Origin: Methanobacterium paludis
GTDB taxonomy: Archaea > Methanobacteriota > Methanobacteria > Methanobacteriales > Methanobacteriaceae
Direction: 5' to 3'
DNA: 64,000 nt
NCBI RefSeq assembly: GCF_000214725.1
Contig: NC_015574.1
Span: 1,500,001-1,564,000, forward strand
The position numbers and the translations under genes were made by a program. Below the pieces are notes generated by a model. The model saw nothing but the letters and a program-made list of their open reading frames with translations. It made no database searches and was not told the origin of the DNA. Below are positions 45,277 to 55,598 of this stretch, piece by piece. Position 1 is the first letter of the stretch; each line of letters opens with the position of its first letter.

Positions 45277-46641
45277 TTATTTCATGAAAGGCCCAGATAA
45301 TGGCCCTAATTTATATCCAAACTTATTTAAAATAGTTAAATCTCTCTTTTCTAAAGCACCAGTAAATGCCAATATGAAGATATATGTATAAGGAAAAATT
45401 AACAGTGCAATTAATAGCCCCATAACTGTTTTAGGGATTAATCCAATTATTATACCCATTAAAACTGAAGCAAATATTATTTTAGCCAAATTAACAAAAG
45501 GTAATTGAGAATTGGTTATTATAAGAATTTTTCGCGTTGTAAATATCATGATCAAGAATGTGGCCACTGCTGTGGCCACTGCTGCTCCATTTAAACCATA
45601 TAATGGAACAAGTGCTACTGTTAACACCAGATTCACAATACTTCCCAAGATTAAAAAGTACATTGGAAGATATGGTTTCCCCAATCCTTGTGAAATACTT
45701 GATGACACTACATAAATTGAGAAAAACGCCATTGCTACTATCAGAATCTTCAGAGCACCGCCTGCAAAAAGATAGGCTAAAGGAGCACCTGGAAACATGA
45801 TAGCTAAGATTGGCTTGGAAAAAAGTATAATAATTACACATAAAGGAATAAGAACTAAAATCATGTATCTATAAGAATGTGCAACATATTTTTTAATCAT
45901 ATTTTTATTATTGAGACTTAAAGCTTCAGAGGTGGCGGGAAGCATGGCAACCGCAAGTGATGATGATATTACGAGTGCAAGTCTTGAAACAGGGCTGACA
46001 ATATTATAATACCCCACATAGGTTTCATTCAAAAATATGTTAATGATATAAGTTCCCGTATCAAATAAAGCCAGTTCAGCCAGTCCAACTATAGTAACAG
46101 GTAATGAAAATATCAAAAGTTTTTTAGCCAAACCAAGTTCTTCAAAATGATTTAATGTTTTCTTGGCGCCTTTGATATCTTTCCATATTTTTTCTTTGAA
46201 CAGTAATAATGAAACAACTGCTGCTGTAGCAAATTCTATTATAGTACCAATAACTGCACCTAAAACGTACCAACCCAACAATATCAAACTAACTGCTAAT
46301 ATTATCACAAATACTTGTTCAACGGCTCTACTTAAAAGAATAGAGTTCATATCTTGATAACCTTGAAATATGCCTCTTACTAAACCTAAAATTATACTGA
46401 AAGGTGTAATTAATCCAATTATCTGAAAAAGAATTATAATATTGGGCTGCCAGTGCAAAATGGGTGCTAAAGGATTTGCTAACAAGAAAATAAGTAAGGT
46501 GGCAAAAACACTCGTTATAAGCATAATTTTTGCAGAGGTTTTAATAACCATCTTGACCATATAATCATCATTTTTAGCATGATATTCAGCCACATATTTT
46601 GCTACAGCCGGAGGAACTCCCGCAGAAGTAATTAATACCAA
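45277..46641 (-). CDS. polysaccharide flippase (Wzx/MATE-like), 5' end disturbed
   Basis: The visible frame has 454 residues and about twelve transmembrane helices. VLITSAGVPPAVAKYVAEYHAKND is the conserved second-helix region of the polysaccharide-transporter family that flips lipid-linked sugars across the membrane. The same frame is open upstream to about 46779 and encodes RIGGYLYRVLIQYLLGVSGYGI, the expected first helix, but holds no ATG. An ATG at 46786 reads MIIIFKFKFIFIF and would join this frame if one base were removed from the A6 run at 46747-46752 (T6 on the coding strand). Either a frameshift or an assembly error removed the true start. If intact it would take part in glycan or wall-precursor export. 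Confidence 0.85.
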   Translation of the reverse strand: MVLITSAGVPPAVAKYVAEYHAKNDDYMVKMVIKTSAKIMLITSVFATLLIFLLANPLAPILHWQPNIIILFQIIGLITPFSIILGLVRGIFQGYQDMNSILLSRAVEQVFVIILAVSLILLGWYVLGAVIGTIIEFATAAVVSLLLFKEKIWKDIKGAKKTLNHFEELGLAKKLLIFSLPVTIVGLAELALFDTGTYIINIFLNETYVGYYNIVSPVSRLALVISSSLAVAMLPATSEALSLNNKNMIKKYVAHSYRYMILVLIPLCVIIILFSKPILAIMFPGAPLAYLFAGGALKILIVAMAFFSIYVVSSSISQGLGKPYLPMYFLILGSIVNLVLTVALVPLYGLNGAAVATAVATFLIMIFTTRKILIITNSQLPFVNLAKIIFASVLMGIIIGLIPKTVMGLLIALLIFPYTYIFILAFTGALEKRDLTILNKFGYKLGPLSGPFMK

Positions 46642-46885
46642 AACATTTTGTAAAGGAAGAACAAGACTTACAATACCGTATCCAGATACACCTAATAAAT
46701 ATTGTATTAGTACTCTGTAAAGGTAACCACCTATTCTAAACAGAACAAAAAATAAAAATGAATTTGAACTTAAATATAATTATCATAAAAGAAACAATAC
46801 GATTATTATAATTGTTGTAATTCATGACCCAATCAAAAAATCCATAAGGTTAGTAACAACATATAATGAATAAATGGTGTTATCT

Positions 46886-47275
46886 ATGAAAAAAAGCAAT
46901 GTTGAACTATCATTTGATATGGACTATGATTATGACTATCAAAATGATTCATTATTTTTATACATTACTGATGATTACGATTACAAAAGGTCATTACGTT
47001 TAGATAACGACTTAATACTCGATTTTGATGAATCAAATGTCCCTGTTGCTATGGAAATACTTCATGCTTCAAAAAGATTCAACACTGCTCGACTCAATTT
47101 AAGAAAGCCATTAGGGCTTAATATGAATATAGAAATTGGAAAAGATTATATCCGCATTAAAGCAGCTTTTAATATTAATATAAGGAATAAACCTACCCCT
47201 TTAGAATTGAATGCTGAAGGTGAAAATTCTATCAACTTACCTTCATGTGCAACCCATTTTGCTGCTGTTGCATAA
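46886..47275 (+). CDS. DUF2283-like small protein
   Basis: About 129 residues from the ATG at 46886, favoured by GGTG six bases upstream; an ATG at 46874 is possible. The pattern YDYQNDSLFLYI, LRLDNDLILDFDESNVPVAMEILHAS is that of the DUF2283 family, small beta-rich proteins of unknown function common in archaea and cyanobacteria. Cytoplasmic. It is divergent from the flippase gene and has no clear partner. Confidence 0.75.
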   Translation: MKKSNVELSFDMDYDYDYQNDSLFLYITDDYDYKRSLRLDNDLILDFDESNVPVAMEILHASKRFNTARLNLRKPLGLNMNIEIGKDYIRIKAAFNINIRNKPTPLELNAEGENSINLPSCATHFAAVA

Positions 47276-47400
47276 ATTTTTTATTTTCATACAATTTTTC
47301 TCTTTTGATTAAATCTCAACAAAATCAGTAATTGAATCTGTTATGGTTCATTCTTTACATTGAATACATCATAATTTATTTTTAATAATGAATTCAATAC

Positions 47401-47422
47401 GGTTCATTTCTAATAGTGAACC
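47401..47422. repeat. inverted repeat GGTTCA/TGAACC
   Basis: GGTTCA, ten bases, TGAACC: a perfect 6-bp inverted repeat. A related half GGTTCATTC occurs at 47345 and CGGTTCA at 47428. It lies between the DUF2283 gene and dapL, which converge. It may be a remnant or a transcript-end hairpin. Confidence 0.45.
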
Positions 47423-47556
47423 CAACACGGTTCAAAGTTGTGCCTTAAGAAATTCTATTATAATTTTATTGAATTCTTCTTTTAAAATCTCTTCAGCATA
47501 TCTGATTACTAGGTTAAATAAGAAAAAAAATTAAAATAAAAAAAATAGGAAACCCC

Positions 47557-48792
47557 TTAAATCTCAAGCTTGGACAATCTTTCCATAGCTTCCTTGGTGT
47601 TCTCCAGAGTGTTGAATGCAGTTATCCTGAAGTAACCCTCTCCGCTTGGTCCGAATCCTACACCCGGTGTTCCCACAACGTTGGCCTCTTTCAAGAGTAA
47701 ATCGAAAAACTCCCAGGAATCCATGTTGTTAGGGGTTTTCACCCAGATATATGGGGAGTTAACTCCACCGTAGACCTTTAAACCAACGGTTTTAAGGCTT
47801 TCTCTTATGATCTCTGCATTTTTCATGTAGTAATCAATTGATTCTCTGATCTCCTTCTGCCCTTCCTTTGAGTAAACTGCCTTGGCTGCAACCTGAACAG
47901 GGTAAGATACACCATTGAACTTGGTTGTCTGCCTCCTGTTCCATAATGGGTTTACAGACTGCTGGTTGCCCAGTGAGTCTACAGCCATTATTTCCTTCGG
48001 CACAACTGTGAATGCACAGCGTGTACCTGTGAAACCTGCATTTTTAGAGAAGCTCCTGAATTCAATTGCAACATCCCAAGCACCTTCAATTTCATAGATG
48101 CTGTGGGGTACGTCGTCTTCTGTTATGTATGACTCGTAGGCGGCATCGAAAAGGATTATTGAATCGTTTTTTCTTGCGTATTCCACCCATTTGGCCAGCT
48201 CATCTCTGGTCAATGTCATTCCTGTTGGGTTGTTTGGGAAGCAGAGGTAAATGAGATCGACGTGTGTTTTTGGAAGTTCAGGGACAAATTCGTTTTCCTC
48301 GGTGCATGGTAGGTAGACCATTCCCTCGTAACGGCCTTCCTCGTTCATTGGTCCGCTTCTTCCTGCCATCACGTTGCTTTCCACGTAAACCGGGTAAACT
48401 GGATCTGTGACTGCCACGATATTGTCAAGGCCGAATATTTCCTGTATGTTTCCTGTGTCGCACTTTGCACCGTCGCTTATGAAAACTTCATCTTCTGATA
48501 GTTCGATTCCTAAAGGTGCGTAGTCTTTTTCGATTATTTCTTTTATTAAAAAAGAGTAGCCCTGTTCTGGACCGTAGCCCCTGAATGTCTCGGAATTACC
48601 CATTTCTTCGACTGCTTCTTTGAACTTGTCCACCACAGCTTTAGGTAGTGGGCGGGTTACATCTCCGATTCCCATTTTAATTATCTGGGCGTCGGGGTTT
48701 TCTTCTTGAAATTTATCAACCCTGTGGGCTATTTCAGCAAATATATAGTTGCTTTTAAGTAACTGGTAGTTTTCATTGATTTTTACTGCCAT
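47557..48792 (-). CDS. dapL: LL-diaminopimelate aminotransferase
   Basis: 411 residues, fold type I PLP enzyme. It makes LL-diaminopimelate directly from tetrahydrodipicolinate and glutamate, the lysine route of methanogens and plants. The N-terminus NENYQLLKSNYIFAEIAHRV and IIKMGIGDVTRPLP are specific to DapL. The PLP lysine is in SFSKNAGFTGTR (about 256), and CFPNNPTGMTLTRDEL and YESYITEDDVPHSI are conserved. The stop is followed by an A-rich tract. The glutamyl-tRNA synthetase gene lies 278 bases upstream on the same strand. Confidence 0.96.
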   Translation of the reverse strand: MAVKINENYQLLKSNYIFAEIAHRVDKFQEENPDAQIIKMGIGDVTRPLPKAVVDKFKEAVEEMGNSETFRGYGPEQGYSFLIKEIIEKDYAPLGIELSEDEVFISDGAKCDTGNIQEIFGLDNIVAVTDPVYPVYVESNVMAGRSGPMNEEGRYEGMVYLPCTEENEFVPELPKTHVDLIYLCFPNNPTGMTLTRDELAKWVEYARKNDSIILFDAAYESYITEDDVPHSIYEIEGAWDVAIEFRSFSKNAGFTGTRCAFTVVPKEIMAVDSLGNQQSVNPLWNRRQTTKFNGVSYPVQVAAKAVYSKEGQKEIRESIDYYMKNAEIIRESLKTVGLKVYGGVNSPYIWVKTPNNMDSWEFFDLLLKEANVVGTPGVGFGPSGEGYFRITAFNTLENTKEAMERLSKLEI

Positions 48793-49070
48793 TTAAAAAA
48801 TCTCTCCATTTTTTAGCTAATCATAAATTTGTGAATCATTTTTTAGCTAATTGTTAATTGTGAAATAAATCTTAAGTGTAGTTTATTTTTTCTCTTCAGA
48901 TTTATAAAACCTATTCAAAAAAAGAATTAAAATAGTCGGATATCCGATATTTAAGTTCAGTTGAATTATAATTTATCTAACTCATCCAGACCGAACTTCA
49001 AACTCTTCCATCCATTTATAAATGAAGTAAGAACTTTAATTCACGGGCTGAATTTCAAACTCCTCAATCC

Positions 49071-50777
49071 TCATTTATGGGTGAAGTAGAACCTTATTTT
49101 GTCACCGACCTCATCAACCCTTGCAAATCCGAATCTTTCAAGCTGGACAATATCGTCAACTTTAAGTTTGGAAGCTGCAGGCTCGATAAAACCTGATACA
49201 ACCGATGCATCTGGCATTACAACATCTGCAACAATGGATTTTGCAACTGGAACCCACTGAACTATGTGTGCACCAGCTTCCCGGGCTTCTTCAAGGTTTG
49301 AACTGTGGTAAACTGCTATCTTTTCACCGCAGCATTTGCATGAACCCTCTTTAAATCGTATGTTCACAGCATCCATCAACCTTAAAATTCCCTTTCCTGT
49401 TCTTGATACATCATCAAGCGTAAGGTAAACCTTGCCTGTGAATGGAATTTCACGGTCACCTCTTTCAGGGAAGTTTGGATGAAGGTGTCTTTTTATCGTA
49501 CCTTCCTCTTCTTCGGGTAGGTTTGCTATCTGCACCTTCACAGGTTTTCCAACGAAGAAGTACCTGTCTGATGAGTCCTCAATAATTGAGCGGTTGAGTC
49601 CGTAAACCTTCTTCCAGCTCACTGTTGCATCTGCCATTTTGGAACCGATCTCAACCATCAACTCATAAAGTGCACCTCTTTTTATTCCACGACGTGCTAT
49701 TGCCCTTATTGTTCCGAGTCTTGGGTCGTCCCAGCCTGTGTATGTACCGTCTTCTATTCCTGCCCTTGCTTTGGATGTGCTTAAGGCCACATCATCCATT
49801 TTGAGTCTTCCGTAGTGTATGAAAACCGGGATTTTCCATCCGAAATGTCTGTAAAGATATTTCTGTTTTTCTGAGTTTGCAAGATGGTCTTTACCCCTCA
49901 GCACATGGGTCATGCCCATGAGGTGGTCATCCACAGCAACTGAGAAGTTCATCATGGGATAGATCCTGTACTTGTTTCCTGTACGTGGGTGTTCTTCATC
50001 AACTATTCTCATTGCAACCCAGTCTCTTATTGCAGGGTTTTTATGATTTATGTCAGTTTTAACACGTAAAACAGCGTCTCCTTCATCCATTTGTCCGAAT
50101 TTTTTCCAGAGTTCGAGGTTTTCTTCCACGGAAAGATTCCTGCATGGGCATGGTTTGGATTCGTCCTTGAGTTTTTTAAAATCAGCGCCGTTGCAGGTGC
50201 ACATGTAGGCCTGGCCCAGTTTTATGAGCTCTTCAGCGTACTTGTAGTATATCTCCATACGGTCGCTTTGGATGAATTTTTCATCCCAGTTAAATCCCAG
50301 CCACTTCAGGTCTTCCTCTATGGTTTGGTAAGCTTCAGGGTCAACCCTTCGAGGGTCTGTGTCTTCGATCCTCAAGATAAGCTTACCTCCGTAACGTTTA
50401 ACGTATTCACTGTTGAGGACTGCGGCTCTTGCATGTCCTATATGTAGGGGGCCCGATGGATTTGGGGCGAATCTGAGAACAACTTCACCTTCAACATCAG
50501 GCAGGTCTGAAAGTCCCTTCTCCTCAACCTTCTTTTTTTCCTCTTTCAGTCCACCGAGTTTTTCAAGCTCTGATTTTTGAAGCTCTGGATCCATTGCATT
50601 TACCTTTGCAACTATCTTTCCAGCTGCTGAACCTACTTCTTTGGCATGGGATCGAAGTTCTGCATGGGAACTCATTATGGAGCCAATTACAGAACCTGGA
50701 TGTGCTTTACCTTTATGTTTCACGGCATTTATCAATGCATTTTTGTATACAATTTCTTCAAGGTCGTTGCCACTCAT
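49071..50777 (-). CDS. gltX: glutamyl-tRNA synthetase, archaeal type
   Basis: 568 residues. It charges tRNA-Glu and, in archaea, belongs to the GlnRS-like branch. An N-terminal helical extension (1-95) precedes the Rossmann core with PNPSGPLHIGHARAAV (HIGH at 112-115) and ALSTSKARAGI, the KMSKS equivalent. CKCCGEKIAVYHSS near residue 485 is in the beta-barrel anticodon-binding part, which is where the family ends. In relatives the gene neighbours idsA, as here. The 520-base upstream gap suggests its own promoter. Confidence 0.96.
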   Translation of the reverse strand: MSGNDLEEIVYKNALINAVKHKGKAHPGSVIGSIMSSHAELRSHAKEVGSAAGKIVAKVNAMDPELQKSELEKLGGLKEEKKKVEEKGLSDLPDVEGEVVLRFAPNPSGPLHIGHARAAVLNSEYVKRYGGKLILRIEDTDPRRVDPEAYQTIEEDLKWLGFNWDEKFIQSDRMEIYYKYAEELIKLGQAYMCTCNGADFKKLKDESKPCPCRNLSVEENLELWKKFGQMDEGDAVLRVKTDINHKNPAIRDWVAMRIVDEEHPRTGNKYRIYPMMNFSVAVDDHLMGMTHVLRGKDHLANSEKQKYLYRHFGWKIPVFIHYGRLKMDDVALSTSKARAGIEDGTYTGWDDPRLGTIRAIARRGIKRGALYELMVEIGSKMADATVSWKKVYGLNRSIIEDSSDRYFFVGKPVKVQIANLPEEEEGTIKRHLHPNFPERGDREIPFTGKVYLTLDDVSRTGKGILRLMDAVNIRFKEGSCKCCGEKIAVYHSSNLEEAREAGAHIVQWVPVAKSIVADVVMPDASVVSGFIEPAASKLKVDDIVQLERFGFARVDEVGDKIRFYFTHK

Positions 50778-51299
50778 TTAGAATCACTTTTAAAGTTTTA
50801 AATTACATGAATTTCTTATAATATTTTTTATTTATTTGAATCGGTAGAAATATTCAATTTTTAAAATACATATTTCATTATAATGCAATTAAATAATTTT
50901 TAATTAAAATCTATAAGACTCTTTATGGTTTTTTAAATATTTTAATAATGGTTAAAATTCTTTTTATTTTGAGTTATAAAATGTAAAAAATTATGAAATA
51001 AAACTTTGAAAAAGGAATAAAAATAAATTTAAAATTTAAATAATTTATAAATCATTGAAATACGTTTAAAATCCACTGAAAACATTGATTCTTCTTAATA
51101 GAAAACATGAATCCTTTCTTAACTTGTAAAACATTAACTTTGGAATATTTTTTCTATAGATCATCTGAAATCAAGATTTATAAATCATTAATTTATTTGA
51201 TAGGTGTATAATTATTGCCTTTTATAAAGATTGTAAATCCTTACCTAGTTGACATTCATTTTTTAAGGTTTAATTATTCCCTATCTTATGTAAGTACTG
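50778..51299. other. AT-rich spacer
   Basis: About 520 bases, strongly AT-rich, upstream of gltX on the minus strand. It should contain the gltX promoter. No small gene or structured element is visible. Confidence 0.5.
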
Positions 51300-52286
51300 T
51301 TAATGATTCCTCTCCAGCATGAAATCTGCCATCTTGAGGAGTGCTTCTTTTGCAGGTGAGTCGTCTACAACATCAAGGAGCTTTTTGGCCCTTTCAACAT
51401 TTTGAAGGGAGATGTTGTGGGTGTAGTTGATTGAATCATATTTTTCAAATAGTTCAATGGCTCTTGCAACATTTGTATCGCTTTTAGCATTTAATATGGA
51501 TATTAACTCCGTTTTATCCTCTGGAGATGCCTTTGAAAGTGCGTTAACAACCATTAGGGTCATTTTACCTTCTACAACATCGCTTCCAACGGGTTTTCCA
51601 ATGTCTTGCTCGTCGCTTACAACGTCGAGGTAGTCGTCCTGAATCTGGAATGCCAATCCTATAAGTCTACCGTACTCTGCAAGGGCTTCAACCTGTTCGG
51701 GACTTCCGCCTCCAACTATTGCGCCGGATTTGGTTGCTGCTGCTATGAGTGCACCTGTTTTCATGTAGATCATCTGCATGTACTCCTCTTCAGCTACATC
51801 GAAGTTTCCTTCAAAACACATGTCAAATGCCTGTCCTTCGCAGATCTTTGTACATGAATCTACTACAGTTTTAAGGGTGCCCACAACTCTTTCGTATGAT
51901 ACACCGTCGATTCTGGTTTCAAGAATTGTTTCAAATGCCTTGGAAAAGAGTGTGTCCCCTGCAAGGATTGCCATTGGCTCACCCCATAGAACGTGTACCG
52001 ATGGTTTTCCCCTTCTCATATTATCTTCATCCATGATATCGTCGTGGATGAGTGAAAAGGTGTGTATCAATTCAACTGCTGCTGCTGTTTTCAGGGCTTC
52101 TTCTACATTTCCACCAACAGCTTGACATGTTAATATGACAAGTGCCGGGCGGATTTTTTTTCCGCCGGCTTTTATCAGATGTTCTGATGCTTTTTGAAGT
52201 TTTTCTGGGTCGACTGTGTTCAGTGACTTATCGATCTCTTCATCTACAATTGTGGAGTACTTCTTTAAAATGTCGATTACTTCCAT
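51300..52286 (-). CDS. idsA: short-chain isoprenyl diphosphate synthase (GGPP synthase)
   Basis: 328 residues. It condenses IPP with allylic diphosphates to farnesyl and geranylgeranyl diphosphate, the side chains of archaeal ether lipids. The first aspartate-rich motif is DDIMDED (82-88) and the second is FQIQDDYLD (about 212-220). The residues before the first motif (HTFSLIHDD) fit a bifunctional FPP/GGPP enzyme. It follows the RNase J and isomerase genes in the same direction, within the isoprenoid cluster. Confidence 0.96.
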   Translation of the reverse strand: MEVIDILKKYSTIVDEEIDKSLNTVDPEKLQKASEHLIKAGGKKIRPALVILTCQAVGGNVEEALKTAAAVELIHTFSLIHDDIMDEDNMRRGKPSVHVLWGEPMAILAGDTLFSKAFETILETRIDGVSYERVVGTLKTVVDSCTKICEGQAFDMCFEGNFDVAEEEYMQMIYMKTGALIAAATKSGAIVGGGSPEQVEALAEYGRLIGLAFQIQDDYLDVVSDEQDIGKPVGSDVVEGKMTLMVVNALSKASPEDKTELISILNAKSDTNVARAIELFEKYDSINYTHNISLQNVERAKKLLDVVDDSPAKEALLKMADFMLERNH

Positions 52287-52375
52287 TATTATCCCTCATT
52301 AGCTTAGTTCATTATTAATAATCTCTCATCCGATTAATCCATTACTAATAATCCCTCATTAGCTTTAATCCATTA

Positions 52376-53728
52376 CTAATCTGATCCATCATTAAAAACT
52401 TGTGCCTGTCCATTTCTTAAGATGTGGAGGTTGTCACCCAGTTTGTAGCCCTCTTCTTCAGCAAGTTCTGTGTAAGCTGATAACATTTGGAGGTCTCCGT
52501 GGGATGGTATGATATTTTCTGGGTTGAGCATCCTGATAAAATCACGGTGATCTTCACGTCCAGCATGTCCTGAAACATGGACGTTAGGAAATATTCTTGC
52601 ACCACATGATTTAAGTCTTCGCTCCATCAGGTTACGGTTGGCTATGTTCATTGGGTTTGGTATGACAGATGCGGATATCACAACGTTGTCCCCGGGTTTT
52701 ACAGTGAACTGTGTTTTTCCGTTTGCAATACGTGGCAGGAGTGCATCTGGCTCGCCCTGATGGCCTGTTGTGATAAGAACGTAATCTGACCTTTTCTCAT
52801 CAGCCCTTGCAAGAGCCCTGTTAACTGCTTTTGGGCTTCCATATACACTTGCTGTTTTTGGGAGGTTTATTATTCCCAATTTTTCTGCCATTGAACAGTA
52901 ACGTTCCATTGATCTTCCAAGGAGGAGGATTTTACGGTTGCTTTGATTAGCAACGTCACATATTGCCTGGATCCTTTCTATATGGGACGAGAATGTTGTG
53001 ACAATCATTCCGTCATTTCCTTTGAGAGGCTCTTCCATGGTATCCTTGAGCAGGATCCTGGCCACCTTCTCAGAGTGGGTTTTAACTTCGTCGTAGTTGG
53101 CTGCGTTGGTTGTCTCAACTATGAGTGCCAGTACTCCTTTTCTTCCAAGTTCCCTGAACCTCTGGTAGTTTGGTGGTGGGGAAAGTGTCTGGTGGTTGTC
53201 GAATTTAAAGTCGTTTGCGTAGACTATTATACCTTCTGAGGTATGGAGTGCTGCGGTAACCACATGAGGTATACTGTGAGTTGTTCCAACAAATTCCAGG
53301 GTTATGTCAGGGGATATCTGGCATTTTTCACCGGCGTTCAGGACTTGAAGTGGGTTTGTAACGTTGAACTTTTTCTCTCCCTTGATGGTCCTCTCTATCA
53401 GTCCCAATGTGTAGGGTGTTGCGATTATTGGTGCCTCGTATCTGTGTGCGAGTTTTGCAACTGCTCCTATATGGTCCAGGTGGCCGTGGGTGAAAACTAT
53501 TGCCCTTACCTTACCGTCAACATCCTTCATGAGGGTGTCGTCTGGTATTATTCCCCTTTCAATTAAATCTAAACTATGCATCCTTGCTATGTCTGTATCT
53601 TCGTGAATGTGAATCCTATCAAGGTGAATTCCCATATCAAATATTACAACGTCGTCGCCGACCTTGACGGCGGACATGTTTTTACCTACTTCTTCATATC
53701 CGCCAACTGCTATTATTTCAACGCTCAT
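52376..53728 (-). CDS. rnj: RNase J-type metallo-beta-lactamase ribonuclease
   Basis: 450 residues of the aRNase J family (5'-3' exoribonuclease). The metal site is HGHLDH (H81, H83, D85, H86), with H153 region THSIPHVV and the HVSGHAGREDH motif near the end. The beta-CASP domain is present (VTTFSSHIERIQAI and LLGRSMERY). Cytoplasmic RNA turnover. Its start overlaps the stop of the isomerase gene by four bases (ATGA-type), so the two are co-translated. Confidence 0.92.
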   Translation of the reverse strand: MSVEIIAVGGYEEVGKNMSAVKVGDDVVIFDMGIHLDRIHIHEDTDIARMHSLDLIERGIIPDDTLMKDVDGKVRAIVFTHGHLDHIGAVAKLAHRYEAPIIATPYTLGLIERTIKGEKKFNVTNPLQVLNAGEKCQISPDITLEFVGTTHSIPHVVTAALHTSEGIIVYANDFKFDNHQTLSPPPNYQRFRELGRKGVLALIVETTNAANYDEVKTHSEKVARILLKDTMEEPLKGNDGMIVTTFSSHIERIQAICDVANQSNRKILLLGRSMERYCSMAEKLGIINLPKTASVYGSPKAVNRALARADEKRSDYVLITTGHQGEPDALLPRIANGKTQFTVKPGDNVVISASVIPNPMNIANRNLMERRLKSCGARIFPNVHVSGHAGREDHRDFIRMLNPENIIPSHGDLQMLSAYTELAEEEGYKLGDNLHILRNGQAQVFNDGSD

Positions 53729-54780
53729 TCTATTAATCTCCTCGCGTATTTTTTAGTATTAAAGCCCCTTTCTGTGAGCCATTCTTTTGTATTTCCTTTT
53801 ATTATGAGATCTGATTTTCTAAGGTCCTCTATGTTTGATGCCCCGACAAGGAACATTGCAACACGAAGTTCCTCTTTAAACCTCTCAATTGCTGTTATAA
53901 CGGACTCATGTCCTGTATAAGCTTCTTTTAATAATGGTGATGCTATTCCAACAGCGCTAGCACCTAATGCAAGTGCTTTTGCTGCGTCTAATCCGGTTCT
54001 TATTCCTCCGGATGATATTACTGGTAATTTAACAGATTCTAAAACCTCGATAGTGCTCACTGCGGTTGGTATTCCCCAATCCCAGAAGGCTTCTCCAAGG
54101 TGGTGGTCCTGAGCTCTGTAAGTTTCAACTGCAGCCCAACTGGTTCCACCAGCCCCTGCAACATCTATGGCATCTGCGCCTGCATTTTCAAGGGCTAATG
54201 CATCTTCTGCTTTGATGCCGGCTCCTGTTTCTTTAACTACAATAGGTATGTCAACTGTCTCAGAAATCTTCTTTATGGACTCAATATATCCTGTTGCATC
54301 CACATCTCCCTCTGGCTGGATTGCCTCTTGTAAGGGGTTTAAATGTATTGCTAGGGCATCTGCATCCATCATAGCAACGGCTTTTTCCGCATATTCTATC
54401 TGTGGCGCGCCGATATTCCCCAGTATAAATGCGTCTGGTGCTTCATCCCTTACAACCGTGTATGTTGGTGCAAGTTCAGGGTTTTCAATTGCTGCACGCT
54501 GGCTTCCAACGCCCATTCCTATGTTGAGTTTGTCTGCGGCCTTTGCAAGTTCTCTGTTAATTTTAAGGGATTCAGGATGTCCTCCGGTTATTGCAGAGAT
54601 TATTATGGGTGCATCCATTTTCTTCCCGAAAAAATTTGCAGATAAGTCTATTTTTTCTTTATTCACCTCGGGAAGGGCTTTGTGGATGAGTTCTATATCC
54701 TCAAATCCTGTTTTTTTCTTGTACTCCACATCGCTGTGCAGACATAACTGTAAATGTTCTAATTTTCTATTTGAAATCAT
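53725..54780 (-). CDS. fni: type 2 isopentenyl-diphosphate isomerase
   Basis: 351 residues. An FMN-dependent enzyme with a TIM barrel that interconverts IPP and DMAPP. NRKLEHLQLCLHSDVEYK at the start, IISAITGGHPES, GVGSQRAAIE, NIGAPQ, HLNPLQEAIQPEGD (with the catalytic Gln and metal-binding Glu) and SSGGIRTGLDAAKALALGA (FMN phosphate) are all conserved. The gene sits between ipk (14 bases upstream) and the RNase J gene (four-base overlap), a conserved order in Methanobacteriales. Confidence 0.96.
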   Translation of the reverse strand: MISNRKLEHLQLCLHSDVEYKKKTGFEDIELIHKALPEVNKEKIDLSANFFGKKMDAPIIISAITGGHPESLKINRELAKAADKLNIGMGVGSQRAAIENPELAPTYTVVRDEAPDAFILGNIGAPQIEYAEKAVAMMDADALAIHLNPLQEAIQPEGDVDATGYIESIKKISETVDIPIVVKETGAGIKAEDALALENAGADAIDVAGAGGTSWAAVETYRAQDHHLGEAFWDWGIPTAVSTIEVLESVKLPVISSGGIRTGLDAAKALALGASAVGIASPLLKEAYTGHESVITAIERFKEELRVAMFLVGASNIEDLRKSDLIIKGNTKEWLTERGFNTKKYARRLIE

Positions 54781-54794
54781 TTTTTACGTCCTTT

Positions 54795-55598
54795 TCATTT
54801 TTTTTTACTTTTAATCAAAGTTCCAATTCCTTTTTCACCATTTATGGCTTTTTTTACGAGATTATCGTGACCTGCATTCAAAATTTGCGATTCAATTCCT
54901 ATTTCTGCAAGGCTCAGGAGTTCTTTGAGTTTACCTCCCATGCCCCCTGTAACGTCAACAGTTCCTGTGCCTTCTGTTGACTCCAGATCCTCAGAAGATG
55001 TAACCACCTGCACGAGTTCTGCGTCAGGATATTTTTTAGGATTTTTATCGTATATTCCATCAACATCAGAACCCAGAATAACTCTATTCGGCTTTAATTT
55101 TTCTCCAAGATAGTTTATTATCTGATCTCCTGATAATATGGCCATTTTAATGCTTTCGTCCAGATCAAGAACTGTGTCTCCATACAGGACAGGTACGAAA
55201 CCTAGATCTAGGTATTTTTTAATTAAATCCAAATTAGCGTGATATATTCTCTTATTTTTTGTTACAACAAATGATGAGGGCTGGATTGATACTGCTAAAA
55301 TTCCATGTTCTCTTAAGTTTTCACAAACCAGACTGTTCAGGTTCTTCACAGAGTTCTGGGTTATGCAGAATCCGAGCTTTTTTTTCTGAAGTTCTTCTTC
55401 AGTTTCTATTTTTTCGCCTATGCTGTACTCTTTGGCATATGGATGACCAAAAGAGCCTGCACCGTGCACTATTATTAGTTCATCGTATGATGAGTCTGAT
55501 ATTTCCTTTGCTATTCTACTGAGATTTTCATGATCCAGCAGTGGTGTTGCCGAATCTTTTCTGGTTATAACGCTTCCACCGAGTTTTAGGATTATCAA
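54795..55598 (-). CDS. ipk: isopentenyl phosphate kinase
   Basis: 267 residues, amino acid kinase fold. It phosphorylates isopentenyl phosphate to IPP, the last step of the archaeal mevalonate route that bypasses phosphomevalonate kinase. ILKLGGSVITRKD (3-15) binds ATP, and HGAGSFGHPYAKEYSI holds the conserved histidines H45 and H52, the latter diagnostic for IPK. GDVVLD-type and DVDGIYDKNP motifs follow. A long AT-rich gap of about 920 bases separates it from mevalonate kinase. Confidence 0.96.
   Translation of the reverse strand: MIILKLGGSVITRKDSATPLLDHENLSRIAKEISDSSYDELIIVHGAGSFGHPYAKEYSIGEKIETEEELQKKKLGFCITQNSVKNLNSLVCENLREHGILAVSIQPSSFVVTKNKRIYHANLDLIKKYLDLGFVPVLYGDTVLDLDESIKMAILSGDQIINYLGEKLKPNRVILGSDVDGIYDKNPKKYPDAELVQVVTSSEDLESTEGTGTVDVTGGMGGKLKELLSLAEIGIESQILNAGHDNLVKKAINGEKGIGTLIKSKKK

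Noticed and set aside
47401..47422. Same operator as the cas1 palindromes
   Set aside because: It shares GTTCA half-sites but the spacing is 10 instead of 6 between them and it lies between convergent gene ends.
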